Source: Anaerolineales bacterium UBA2317
GTDB taxonomy: Bacteria; Chloroflexota; Anaerolineae; Anaerolineales; Villigracilaceae
DNA length: 64,000 nucleotides
Assembly (NCBI GenBank): GCA_002345215.1
Contig: DDVH01000025.1
Coordinates: forward strand, 13,119 to 77,118
Direction: 5' to 3'
The first letter of the stretch is position 1. The number at the start of each line of letters is the position of its first letter. The notes below the pieces were generated by a model that saw only the letters and a list, made by a program, of their open reading frames with translations, ran no database searches and was not told the DNA's origin. Of this stretch, positions 8,746 through 17,001 are shown piece by piece. A program made the position numbers and the translations under genes.

Positions 8746-10596
8746 TCACGCCAACTGCGGTGTGCCACTCTTCTTACCATTTGGTGGAGGGAAGAGTTTT
8801 TCAAATTCTTCACGGTTGATGGATTCAACTTCAAGAAGTTTTTGGGCTACTAATTCAAGTTGTTTACGATATTTTTTCACAAGATTTTTAGCTTGCTTAT
8901 AAGCTTCTTCTACAATCTTGCGCACTTCGCGGTCAATTTGTTCAGCCACTGCATCTGAATAATCACGTTGTTCTGAAATTTCACGCCCGAGGAAAATCAA
9001 TTCTTCTTTTTGACCATACACCAGCGTTCCCATTTCAGCACTCATGCCTAAACGAGTGACCATGGCGCGTGCCATACGAGTCACTTGCTCAATGTCATTC
9101 GATGCACCGGAAGTGATGTCGTCAAAAATCAATTCTTCGGCGGCGCGACCACCCAATGCCATGGCTAAAGTTGCTAATAACTTTTTACGAGACATTAAGA
9201 TTCTATCTTCGTCAGGGCGGAACCATGTTACGCCACCGGCTTGTCCGCGACCGACAATGGTCACTTTTTGGACGGGGTCTGCTTCAATGATGGCATTTGC
9301 CACAATCGCGTGACCAGCTTCATGGTAGGCAATGATGCGTTTCTCTTCATCAGAAATAAGACGAGATTTGCGTTCAGGTCCCATCACCACACGTTCAATG
9401 GCTTCTTCCATTTCGGGTTGACCAATTGCCTTTTTGTTACGGCGTGCGGCGAGGATGGCACTTTCATTGACTAAGTTTTCCAAATCCGCACCGGCGAAAC
9501 CGGGCGTGCCACGAGCAATGGCTCCCAAGTTAATTTGTGGGTCCAATGGCTTGCCTTTGACGTGTACATTGAGAATCGCTTCACGTCCTTTTACATCCGG
9601 TCTATCTAATGTAACACGGCGGTCAAAACGACCGGGGCGTAATAATGCGGGGTCTAAAATATCAGGTCGGTTTGTAGCGGCAATGATGATGACATTTGTA
9701 TCGGTATCAAAACCATCCATTTCAACCAACATTTGATTTAACGTTTGTTCGCGTTCATCGTGTGAACCGCCCAAACCTGCTCCACGTTGGCGACCTACAG
9801 CATCAATTTCATCTACGAAAATAATACAAGGGCTATGACGTTTGGCTTGGTCAAACAAGTCACGTACACGGCTAGCACCTACACCGACGAACATTTCTAC
9901 AAATTCAGAACCAGAAATAGAGAAGAAAGGTACACCGGCTTCACCAGAAACGGCTTTTGCCATCAAAGTTTTACCTGTTCCGGGCGGACCTACTAACAAA
10001 ACGCCTTTTGGAATTCTGGCACCAAGTTGAATAAACTTTTGCGGTTCTTTCAAAAACTCAACCACTTCGGCAAGTTCTTGCTTGGCTTCTTCTGCACCAG
10101 CCACATCAGAAAAAGTGACGGTCGGATGTTCACCACTAAACATGCGGGCGCGCGACTTTCCGAAAGACATGGCGGCATTGTTACTGCCTTGTGCCTGACG
10201 GAAAATAAACCACAACAAACCGCCCATAAACAAAATCGGTAAAAGATATAAGGCGCCACTCAAAACACCACCCCAAGCAGATGGTGCTTCTACTTCAATA
10301 TCTACTTTAGCAAGTTGTTCAGAAGTTACTCCAAAACTGCGCAGTTGTTCTACCAAAGTTGTAGCAGTCTCTTTACGAGATTCGGCTTCAGTTCCATTGG
10401 TTGTGATGACACGAATCACATCATCGCCTTCAACAATAATGCGAGAAACCAGTCCAGTTTGAACTTGTTGAGCTACTCGGCTAATCGTCAGCGGTTCAGC
10501 GGCATTTGAGTCATTGCGAAGCCCAACATACAACATGGCACCAATCGCAACCAACAAAAGGAAGTACACAAAAAAAGATGAGTTACGGGAATTCAC
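8746..10596 (-). CDS. ftsH: ATP-dependent zinc metalloprotease FtsH
   Basis: Membrane-anchored AAA+ protease that degrades misfolded and short-lived membrane proteins. Two membrane helices (residues ~7-24 and ~113-132) flank an extracytoplasmic domain; then Walker A GPPGTGKT (203-210), Walker B IIFVDEID (258-265), the second region of homology ending in LLRPGRFDRR, and the zinc site HEAGH (425-429). The chosen start is GTG at 10596: GGAGG lies 5 nt before it, whereas the longer TTG start at 10608 would overlap that site. A -10 box TATAAT lies at 10627-10632. The C-terminus is slightly extended with a PPPNGKKSG tail. Confidence 0.97.
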   Translation of the reverse strand: MNSRNSSFFVYFLLLVAIGAMLYVGLRNDSNAAEPLTISRVAQQVQTGLVSRIIVEGDDVIRVITTNGTEAESRKETATTLVEQLRSFGVTSEQLAKVDIEVEAPSAWGGVLSGALYLLPILFMGGLLWFIFRQAQGSNNAAMSFGKSRARMFSGEHPTVTFSDVAGAEEAKQELAEVVEFLKEPQKFIQLGARIPKGVLLVGPPGTGKTLMAKAVSGEAGVPFFSISGSEFVEMFVGVGASRVRDLFDQAKRHSPCIIFVDEIDAVGRQRGAGLGGSHDEREQTLNQMLVEMDGFDTDTNVIIIAATNRPDILDPALLRPGRFDRRVTLDRPDVKGREAILNVHVKGKPLDPQINLGAIARGTPGFAGADLENLVNESAILAARRNKKAIGQPEMEEAIERVVMGPERKSRLISDEEKRIIAYHEAGHAIVANAIIEADPVQKVTIVGRGQAGGVTWFRPDEDRILMSRKKLLATLAMALGGRAAEELIFDDITSGASNDIEQVTRMARAMVTRLGMSAEMGTLVYGQKEELIFLGREISEQRDYSDAVAEQIDREVRKIVEEAYKQAKNLVKKYRKQLELVAQKLLEVESINREEFEKLFPPPNGKKSGTPQLA

Positions 10597-10626
10597 GGAA
10601 TCCTCCAAAATTTACGAACGAGTTGC

Positions 10627-10632
10627 ATTATA
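10627..10632 (-). promoter_or_regulatory. Probable -10 box of ftsH
   Basis: Reads TATAAT on the minus strand, about 30 nt before the GTG start and upstream of the GGAGG site. No convincing -35 hexamer at 16-18 nt was seen. Confidence 0.5.
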
Positions 10633-10752
10633 CCAAGTGACTACTTAGACGCGCCAACTTGATAAATATTTATATGATTCTCTAATATGACGAGCCATCG
10701 CTTCTATTTCTACCCTCTGCCTGCTTGCAAAGCCTTTCAAATTTTCTTACGC

Positions 10753-11523
10753 CTACATACTCTCATCCAAAATTAATTCCACCGGACAATGGTCCGAACC
10801 CATAACAGAATCATGAATAATCACATCCTTCACACGCGGAAGCAAAGATTCTGAGACGAGAAAATAATCCAAACGCCAGCCGATTCCCCTAGCACGTGCA
10901 TTCAAAATATTCGTCCACCATGTGTATTGAACTTTGTCTGGGTATAAATGTCGAAAGACATCCACAAAGCCAGCATCTAAATATTTACCCAACCATTCTC
11001 GCTCAACCGGCAAAAAACCTGATGTGTTTTTGTTTTGCTTGGCGTTTTTCAAATCAATTTCTTGATGGGCAGTGTTAAAGTCGCCACATAAAACCAATTT
11101 TTCATTATTTTTATGCAAACGTTTACACACTTTCAATAACTCAGCATAAAACTCGAGCTTGAAATCTACACGCTCGTGTCCGCGTGAGCCGGAGGGGAAA
11201 TAAATGTTGAGGAGTCGCACATCAGCCCAACCCGTAGTCACGAGGCGACCTTCCACATCAAATTTTCGTTTGCCCATTCCTATCGAAACAAAATCAGGTT
11301 TGTTTTTATAAAATGTCGTCACACCGCTATAACCAAGTTTTTGAGCGGGATTCCAAACATAATCTAATTTCAAACTTGCTTTTTGAGTCTCACTTAATTG
11401 TTCTGGTTTGGCTTTTACTTCTTGTAAACAAATTGCATCGGGGTTTGAATCAAACGCCCAAGCCAACGCATTTTTATTTAATACAGCCCGAATGCCATTC
11501 ACATTCCATGTAATAATTTTCAT
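10753..11523 (-). CDS. xth: Exodeoxyribonuclease III (AP endonuclease)
   Basis: Repairs abasic sites and removes 3' blocks in DNA. 256 residues from the ATG at 11523. The endonuclease/exonuclease/phosphatase fold signatures are visible: MKIITWNVNGIRA at the N-terminus, LQEVKA (catalytic Glu), the FPSGSRG and GDFNTAH (Asp/Asn) motifs, GWRLDYFLVS and the final SDHCPVELIL with the catalytic Asp-His. The frame can be extended to a TTG at 11547 but the family begins at this ATG. Its start codon is only 15 bp from that of the divergent response regulator, leaving no room for separate leaders. Confidence 0.95.
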   Translation of the reverse strand: MKIITWNVNGIRAVLNKNALAWAFDSNPDAICLQEVKAKPEQLSETQKASLKLDYVWNPAQKLGYSGVTTFYKNKPDFVSIGMGKRKFDVEGRLVTTGWADVRLLNIYFPSGSRGHERVDFKLEFYAELLKVCKRLHKNNEKLVLCGDFNTAHQEIDLKNAKQNKNTSGFLPVEREWLGKYLDAGFVDVFRHLYPDKVQYTWWTNILNARARGIGWRLDYFLVSESLLPRVKDVIIHDSVMGSDHCPVELILDESM

Positions 11524-11538
11524 GGTAAACTTAAATTT

Positions 11539-11919
11539 ATGGAGCAAACGCTCAAACGCATCTTGTGTATTGAAGATGAACCTGAAATGATAGATTTAAT
11601 CAGGCTGATACTTGGGCGCAAAGGGTTTGATGTGCATGGCGCACCCGGTGGGGTTGAAGGAATCAAAATGGTTCGTGAAATGAAACCCGATTTGGTTTTA
11701 CTTGATTTAATGATGCCAGACATGGATGGCTGGGAAGTATACCAACAAATGAAAGCCGAACCTACCACACGTGATATTCCCGTTATCGTCGTCACTGCCA
11801 AAGCACAAAACATTGATAAAGTTTTAGGCTTACACATTGCCAAAGTGGATGATTACATTGCCAAGCCATTTAGTCCGCAAGAATTAATGGAAAGTGTTGA
11901 AAAAGTTTTCAGCAAATAA
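11539..11919 (+). CDS. Stand-alone response regulator receiver protein
   Basis: 126 residues, a single CheY-like receiver with no output domain. The acidic pocket Glu12-Asp13, phosphoacceptor Asp56 in LVLLDLMMPDMDG, Thr86 in VVTAK and Lys109 in IAKPF are all present. It is expected to be phosphorylated by a histidine kinase encoded elsewhere and to act by protein contact. No ribosome site is seen before the ATG, which is 15 bp from the divergent xth start. Downstream DUF192 and M23 genes on the same strand may be cotranscribed. Confidence 0.92.
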   Translation: MEQTLKRILCIEDEPEMIDLIRLILGRKGFDVHGAPGGVEGIKMVREMKPDLVLLDLMMPDMDGWEVYQQMKAEPTTRDIPVIVVTAKAQNIDKVLGLHIAKVDDYIAKPFSPQELMESVEKVFSK

Positions 11920-11960
11920 ATTCAACGTTCATGGGGGCGAACGCTCCTCATTCAAAAAAT

Positions 11961-12332
11961 ATGTCCCGCTTCATTTACATCAACAACTTAAACAAAAAGA
12001 TTGAAAAGCCTGCGAACGTGTTATATGGTGATGGATTTTTTACCAAACTGCGCGGCTTGATGTTTCGTCCACGTCTCGAACCTGATTTCGGCTTGCTTCT
12101 CGTTGGAAGCAAAGATTCACGCCTCGACAGTTCGATTCACATGTTCTTCGTCTCATTTGATTTAGCCGTGTTTTGGATTAATGCTGATATGCAAATTGTG
12201 GATAAAGTCATTGCACAATCATGGAAGCCTGCGTATTTTCCAAAAGCCGATGCAAAATACACCTTAGAAATTCACCCCGACCGCTTTGGGGATTATGAAA
12301 TTGGTGACAAGGTTGAATTCAAAGATGGTTAA
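11961..12332 (+). CDS. DUF192 family protein
   Basis: About 123 residues. The DUF192 pattern is clear: GLMFRP near the start, IHMFFVSFDLAVFWIN in the middle, a V.D.V..AQSWKPAYFPKA segment and the closing YTLEIHPDRF. The function of the family is not settled; members are small beta-barrel proteins, often secreted. No signal peptide is seen here. An upstream ATG at 11931 would add ten residues with no similarity; neither start has a good ribosome site. Its stop overlaps the ATG of the LysM/M23 gene by 8 nt, suggesting translational coupling. Confidence 0.8.
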   Translation: MSRFIYINNLNKKIEKPANVLYGDGFFTKLRGLMFRPRLEPDFGLLLVGSKDSRLDSSIHMFFVSFDLAVFWINADMQIVDKVIAQSWKPAYFPKADAKYTLEIHPDRFGDYEIGDKVEFKDG

Positions 12333-13740
12333 GATTTTTACTGCAAAGAAGTTTTATTTTCTTATACTTATCGTTTTGCTACTCCCCTTTCAACCTGCAC
12401 AGGCACAAGATAGTACAGGTCCCATTTACATTGTTCAGCCGGGTGATAGCCTTTCATCTATTGCTTCGCGTTTCAATGTCAGTTTAAATGATTTGTTAGC
12501 CGCGAATGGAATCACAGACCCAAATCAACTTACGGCTGGTCAGCAATTAACTATCCCCGGCTTAGAAGGTGTGACTGGGATTCTCAATACAAGATTTATT
12601 AACTTTGGGGATTCATATCGCAGTTTGATTCGCCAAACGCAGGTGTCGGAAGATTTGTTCAAAAGACTCAATCGCGTCGTCAGCCCGAGTGAATTTTATG
12701 TCGGCGTGAATATGATTATTCCAGAACAAGGCGAAAACCAAAATCAAAAACGAATTTCGCCAAACACAGGTGAATCTTTGCTTGAGTTGGCTGTCAAAAA
12801 TAATATCGATGTGTGGACTTTGGCAGACATCAATCATTTACAAGGCTCATGGGATGGACTTCCGAATGACACTTTATTTGCGCCGGGGGAATCTAGCGGC
12901 GAAAGTACAAGTGGCTTACCTTCGGCATTTATCAGCGCCGAGATTCGCGATTTGCCAATCAAACAAGGTGGCACAGGAGTTATCCAAGTCACTACACAAC
13001 CAGATGTAACACTTGGCGGTTTGTTAGTTGATCATCCACTCAATTTCTTCCTGAACGATGATGGAACTCAAGTGGCTTTACAAGGCGTTCATGCTTTGTT
13101 AGAGCCGGGAGTGTATCCTTTAAGATTAGATGCAACCCTTCCAGATGGAAGCAAACAATCTTATGAACAATTGATTTTGATTATTTCGGGCAATTATCCA
13201 GAAGACCCAATTTTGTTTGTTGACCCAGCAACAATTGACCCTGCTTCTACAGAACCTGAATTGCAAGAATTAGTTAACATTACATTACCTTCAACCACAA
13301 CAAAGTATTGGAATGGTGGTTTTATTTCACCAGCAATTGCGTATGCTGAGTCTACTTACTTCACTTCAAGGTTTGGAAATCGGCGTACGTATATTGGTCA
13401 AGGCAATGGCTTGACGATTAATGGCTTTCACACTGGATTAGATTTTGGCGGTGGGGATGGCTTAGCCATCACGTCACCTGCGGCGGGTGTGGTGGTTTAC
13501 ACCGGCGCATGGACTGTACGCGGCAATGCCACTGTCATTGACCATGGTTGGGGTGTGTATAGTGGTTTCTGGCATCAGTCTGCTATTCAAGTAAACGTCG
13601 GTGATTTTGTTGAACAAAATCAAGTGATTGGTTTGGTCGGCGGTACAGGACGTGTTACAGGTGCGCATTTGCATTGGGAGTTGTGGGTCAATGGTGTGCA
13701 GGTAGATCCGCTTGACTGGCTGATTCAGGCTTACCCGTAG
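12325..13740 (+). CDS. LysM and M23 peptidase domain protein (secreted)
   Basis: 471 residues, predicted peptidoglycan endopeptidase or regulator acting outside the membrane. A signal peptide with hydrophobic core FYFLILIVLLLPF ends near AQA, followed by a LysM repeat (YIVQPGDSLSSIASRFNV, ending LTIPG), a weaker second LysM-like stretch, a linker beta region, and a C-terminal M23 domain with the zinc ligands in HTGLDFGG and HLHWELW. The His-x3-Asp and HxH pairs are intact, so it may be catalytically active. The ATG overlaps the end of the DUF192 gene by 8 nt. Confidence 0.9.
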   Translation: MVKIFTAKKFYFLILIVLLLPFQPAQAQDSTGPIYIVQPGDSLSSIASRFNVSLNDLLAANGITDPNQLTAGQQLTIPGLEGVTGILNTRFINFGDSYRSLIRQTQVSEDLFKRLNRVVSPSEFYVGVNMIIPEQGENQNQKRISPNTGESLLELAVKNNIDVWTLADINHLQGSWDGLPNDTLFAPGESSGESTSGLPSAFISAEIRDLPIKQGGTGVIQVTTQPDVTLGGLLVDHPLNFFLNDDGTQVALQGVHALLEPGVYPLRLDATLPDGSKQSYEQLILIISGNYPEDPILFVDPATIDPASTEPELQELVNITLPSTTTKYWNGGFISPAIAYAESTYFTSRFGNRRTYIGQGNGLTINGFHTGLDFGGGDGLAITSPAAGVVVYTGAWTVRGNATVIDHGWGVYSGFWHQSAIQVNVGDFVEQNQVIGLVGGTGRVTGAHLHWELWVNGVQVDPLDWLIQAYP

Positions 13741-13752
13741 ATCAAAGAAGCG

Positions 13753-13781
13753 TTGCACTTCATCCATGAGTATGTTAAACT
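13753..13781 (+). promoter_or_regulatory. Promoter placing a leaderless start on the cNMP-binding gene
   Basis: TTGCAC, 17-nt spacer, TAAACT, then 6 nt to the ATG at 13788. The expected transcription start coincides with the ATG and no Shine-Dalgarno site is present, so the mRNA would be leaderless. Confidence 0.6.
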
Positions 13782-13787
13782 TCCGCC

Positions 13788-14279
13788 ATGAATAACCTCG
13801 TCAACTTCTTAAAACAATCTGATATTTTTTATCAATTTACTCCGACGCAATTAGAGTTGGTGGCGAATTTGTGTCAGGAGGTTACGTTTAATGATGGGGA
13901 CATTATTTTTCAAGAAAACAGCAGTAGCAAAGAGTTGTATGTGATTGTGCAAGGGGAAGTTGATATTTTGATTAGTCGAGGGGTGACAGGTCAATTGACG
14001 AAAAATGAAAACCCTGTGGCGCGTTTGCGTCGTGGACAATCTTTTGGTGAAGTTGCATTGGTAGATGAAGGATTACGCTCCGCTTCGGCACGCGCGGCTC
14101 AAAAGGATACTCGCCTGTTACTGATTTCTCGGGACAAAATTATCATGCTGTGTGAGACGTATCCGCAATTGGGTTATCGCCTGATGTATAACCTTGCGGC
14201 GGACTTGGCGATGAAAATTCGTAATACTGATTTGCGCATCCGCGAACAGCTTTTGTATAAACCTAGTGAATCAAAATAG
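13788..14279 (+). CDS. Cyclic nucleotide-binding domain protein
   Basis: 163 residues comprising one cNMP-binding beta-barrel with flanking helices. The phosphate-binding cassette reads FGEVALVDEGLRSASARA, close to the FGE.AL....R.A consensus, and VIVQGEVDILI is the preceding strand pair. There is no DNA-binding HTH after it (only about 30 residues remain), so it is a sensor or adaptor rather than a CRP-type regulator. The ligand is unknown. Preceded by its own apparent promoter, and followed by the long leader of the liv operon. Confidence 0.88.
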   Translation: MNNLVNFLKQSDIFYQFTPTQLELVANLCQEVTFNDGDIIFQENSSSKELYVIVQGEVDILISRGVTGQLTKNENPVARLRRGQSFGEVALVDEGLRSASARAAQKDTRLLLISRDKIIMLCETYPQLGYRLMYNLAADLAMKIRNTDLRIREQLLYKPSESK

Positions 14280-14348
14280 TTTTCTATTTGTATCTGAGAT
14301 TAACTTAGGATAAAATTAGACTTACTGGACAGGTATAGACTTAATTCC

Positions 14349-14377
14349 TTGACCAGAGAAACAAAACGCCGTATTAT
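14349..14377 (+). promoter_or_regulatory. Probable promoter of the liv operon
   Basis: TTGACC, 17-nt spacer, TATTAT; predicted start near 14384, giving a leader of about 180 nt before livJ. The leader contains a strong anti-SD match (14466-14477) and a small GC hairpin (14517-14530). Confidence 0.55.
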
Positions 14378-14465
14378 TAATTTTTAAGACCCGCAATTGC
14401 ATGACATTATGTACGTAATCCACAACCTATTTTGGTTTTGGGTTTTCTATTTGTATAAATCCTTC

Positions 14466-14477
14466 AAAGGAGGTGAT
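14466..14477 (+). promoter_or_regulatory. 12-nt perfect match to the 16S rRNA 3' end in the livJ leader
   Basis: AAAGGAGGTGAT is fully complementary to the conserved 16S tail, yet lies about 90 nt before the livJ ATG, which has its own GGAGG site near 14552. The nearest reading frame is ATG-CTG-ACT-CAA-TAG, too close for normal initiation. It may be a ribosome standby site or part of a regulatory leader. Confidence 0.5.
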
Positions 14478-14566
14478 GCTGACTCAATAGAGATTGGTCA
14501 CCAAAGTTTGTATCCACCCGCAACTGCGGGAATGAATTTCAAAAAATATTTTGGAGGAGCAAGAAC

Positions 14567-15814
14567 ATGAACAAGCGTTTAATCGCTTTATTTTCAGTGC
14601 TGGTGATTGCCAGCATGGCACTCGCTGCATGTGGTGGTGCTGGTGGTGGTGCAGCAGCCTATGAATGTACCGATGCCATTGGCTGTGTAACAGTTGCGCC
14701 AGGTGACCCCATTCACATTGCTTATGCGTTGACCGTATCTGGCCCAACTTCATCCCTCGGTGAAGACAGCCGTGGCGCGATTGAAATCGCCATTGCTGAC
14801 CGTGGTGGCGAACTCTTGGGTCACCCTATTGAGTTAAGTGGTGAAGACACCCTCTGCAGTGCAGAAGGTGGACAAGCTGCTGGAACTAAACTTTCTGCTG
14901 ATGCAACTATTGTTGGCGTCATCGGAACCAACTGCTCCAGCGAAGCCCGCTCTGCTATGCCGTTGATTTCACAAGCAGGCATGGTGATGATTTCACCTTC
15001 TAACACCAATCCTGACCTCACCAACCCAGACCACCCAGATAGCCATCCAGGTTACTTCCGCACTGCTCACAATGACCTCTTCCAAGGTCGTGTTGCTGCG
15101 GAATTTGCCTACAATGAATTGGGTGTTCGCTCTGTTGCAACCATTCATGATGGTAGCCCTTACGCTGAATCCTTACAAGCTGTGTTTGCTGAAGTATTCG
15201 CTGAATTGGGCGGTACTGTGACTGCACAAGAAGCTATCAACGTTGGTGATACTGATATGGGTCCCGTGTTGACCACAATCGCCGCAGGCTCTCCTGAACT
15301 GATTTATTTCCCAATTTTTGAACCAGAAGGCAATTTAATTGCTTCAAAATCTAAGGAAGTTTCCGGTTTGGAAGATGTTATTTTAATGGCGGCAGATGGT
15401 CTCTTTGCAGACACCATGCCTGAAGCTACTGGTAGTGCAGCTGTTGGTATGTACCTCTCTGGTCCTTACGTTGATGTAAATAATGCTGCTTATGGCGAAT
15501 TTTTACAAAAATGGGCTGACCAAATTGGTGGCGTTCCTCCAAGTGGCTTCCATGCTCACGCTTATGATGCAACCAACATGCTGTTGAATGCAATTGAAGC
15601 AGTTGCAGTTGTTGGTGAAGATGGAACTGTTAATATTCCTCGCCAAGCTCTACGTGATGCACTCTATGGTCTTAGCGGTTATGCTGGTTTGACCGGTAAC
15701 TTGACCTGCGATGCCAATGGTGACTGTGCCACCGGCGAAGCTTTGGGAGTGTTCCAACTCTCTCAAGCAGAAGTAGACGGTGCTTGGCCCCCACCAGTTT
15801 TCTGGCAACCGTAA
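14567..15814 (+). CDS. livJ: Branched-chain amino-acid-type ABC transporter substrate-binding lipoprotein
   Basis: 415 residues. A lipoprotein signal peptide with lipobox LAAC (Cys at residue 21) is followed by a Gly/Ala linker and a type I periplasmic binding fold of the LivJ/Leu-Ile-Val family: IHIAYALTVSGPTSSLGEDS at the start, GVIGTNCSSEA and MISPSNTNPDLT in lobe 1, and FHAHAYDATNMLL near the end. It captures the substrate outside the membrane for LivHMGF. Paired Cys residues suggest disulfides. GGAGGAGC precedes the ATG. The amino acid or other ligand cannot be inferred; this family also binds urea and short amides. Confidence 0.93.
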   Translation: MNKRLIALFSVLVIASMALAACGGAGGGAAAYECTDAIGCVTVAPGDPIHIAYALTVSGPTSSLGEDSRGAIEIAIADRGGELLGHPIELSGEDTLCSAEGGQAAGTKLSADATIVGVIGTNCSSEARSAMPLISQAGMVMISPSNTNPDLTNPDHPDSHPGYFRTAHNDLFQGRVAAEFAYNELGVRSVATIHDGSPYAESLQAVFAEVFAELGGTVTAQEAINVGDTDMGPVLTTIAAGSPELIYFPIFEPEGNLIASKSKEVSGLEDVILMAADGLFADTMPEATGSAAVGMYLSGPYVDVNNAAYGEFLQKWADQIGGVPPSGFHAHAYDATNMLLNAIEAVAVVGEDGTVNIPRQALRDALYGLSGYAGLTGNLTCDANGDCATGEALGVFQLSQAEVDGAWPPPVFWQP

Positions 15815-15866
15815 TTCAGTAAATTTGTAACTACGCCAAGCTGGTAGTAAGGTATAGGCAAAAATA

Positions 15867-15906
15867 AGTAAATCGGGTGTGTTGACCAGCACGCACCCGA
15901 TTTACT
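15867..15906 (+). terminator. Intercistronic stem-loop between livJ and livH
   Basis: A 13-bp stem, AGTAAATCGGGTG / CACCCGATTTACT, with a 14-nt loop and only a short T stretch. In ABC operons such a structure after the binding-protein gene usually lowers expression of the permease genes or stabilises the upstream message, which fits here. Confidence 0.75.
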
Positions 15907-15931
15907 CAAATCTCTGCAAAGGAATCTAGAT

Positions 15932-16990
15932 ATGCAATCATTAAAGAGATTCAATTGGACTGACGTATTTATGTGGGTTGTTGGGGCAGCGCTTCTGATT
16001 CTTACCATTATAGGCTCTTACCTCACTTTGCAACAAGGCAAATACACAACTGTCCAGTGGTTTGACCTAGCAGTTTTTGGGTTGGCACAAGGAAGTGTGT
16101 ATGCCCTTATTGCACTCGGATACACCCTCGTGTACGGTATTTTGCGCATGATTAACTTTGCTCATGGTGAAATTTTTATGAGCGGTGCTTATCTCGGCTA
16201 CTTCGTCGCTACTAGTATGCAACGCTCTGGCTTTATGCAAGAAAATCCGCTTCTTGGAATCGCACTTATTTTCCTTACTGCAATGACGACTTCCGCGATA
16301 CTAGCCGCTATCCTAGAAAGAATCGCTTATCGCCCTCTGCGTGGCGCACCACGTCTTGTACCACTCATCACAGCCATCGGCGCATCCTTTTTCTTACAAT
16401 ATGTATTCCGCGGTTTATTTGGTACACAAAATCGCGCATACCCCGAAATTGCATATATTCAAGGTGCCATCCCCCTCTTTGGCAATTTTCAAATTCAAAA
16501 AATACAACTCATTGTTATTATTGCCGCGGCGGTGATGATGGCAGCTCTTGCCTTCTTCGTTCAATATACAAAAACCGGCAAAGCCATGCGAGCAGTATCT
16601 GAGGACAAAAGCGTCGCCGCACTTATGGGAATAGATGTAGATAAAATCATTACCCGTACTTTCGTTATCGGCGCGGCACTCGCAGGGGCGGCTGGGGTCT
16701 TGTACTGCTTCATGTTCCGCATTGTGACATTTTATATGGGTTTTATTCCTGGTCTCAAAGCTTTTACCTCCGCAGTCTTAGGTGGTATCGGAAACCCTCC
16801 CGGTGCTATGCTTGGCGGATTATTCCTCGGAATTTTCGAATCACTCGGACCTACACTCTTCCTTGATGGGCTTGGCATCCCTGCGCCTTATCAACTTAAA
16901 GACGTAATTGCCTTCACGATGCTAGTCATGATTCTCATCTTCCGCCCAACAGGTATTTTAGGCGAACGATTAAGCAAAACGAAAGCCTAA
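15932..16990 (+). CDS. livH: Branched-chain amino-acid ABC transporter permease LivH
   Basis: 352 residues, integral membrane subunit with about eight helices. After an N-terminal helix, the LivH core begins at LAQGSVYALIALGYTLVYGI, with the conserved INFAHGEIFM segment, the ATPase-contact loop GKAMRAVSEDKSVAALMGID and the closing AFTSAVLGGIGNPPGAMLGG. It forms the pore with LivM. AAAGGAATC precedes the ATG. The N-terminus is about 50 residues longer than in E. coli LivH and provides an extra helix. Confidence 0.93.
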   Translation: MQSLKRFNWTDVFMWVVGAALLILTIIGSYLTLQQGKYTTVQWFDLAVFGLAQGSVYALIALGYTLVYGILRMINFAHGEIFMSGAYLGYFVATSMQRSGFMQENPLLGIALIFLTAMTTSAILAAILERIAYRPLRGAPRLVPLITAIGASFFLQYVFRGLFGTQNRAYPEIAYIQGAIPLFGNFQIQKIQLIVIIAAAVMMAALAFFVQYTKTGKAMRAVSEDKSVAALMGIDVDKIITRTFVIGAALAGAAGVLYCFMFRIVTFYMGFIPGLKAFTSAVLGGIGNPPGAMLGGLFLGIFESLGPTLFLDGLGIPAPYQLKDVIAFTMLVMILIFRPTGILGERLSKTKA

Positions 16991-17001
16991 AGGAGTTGTC
17001 A

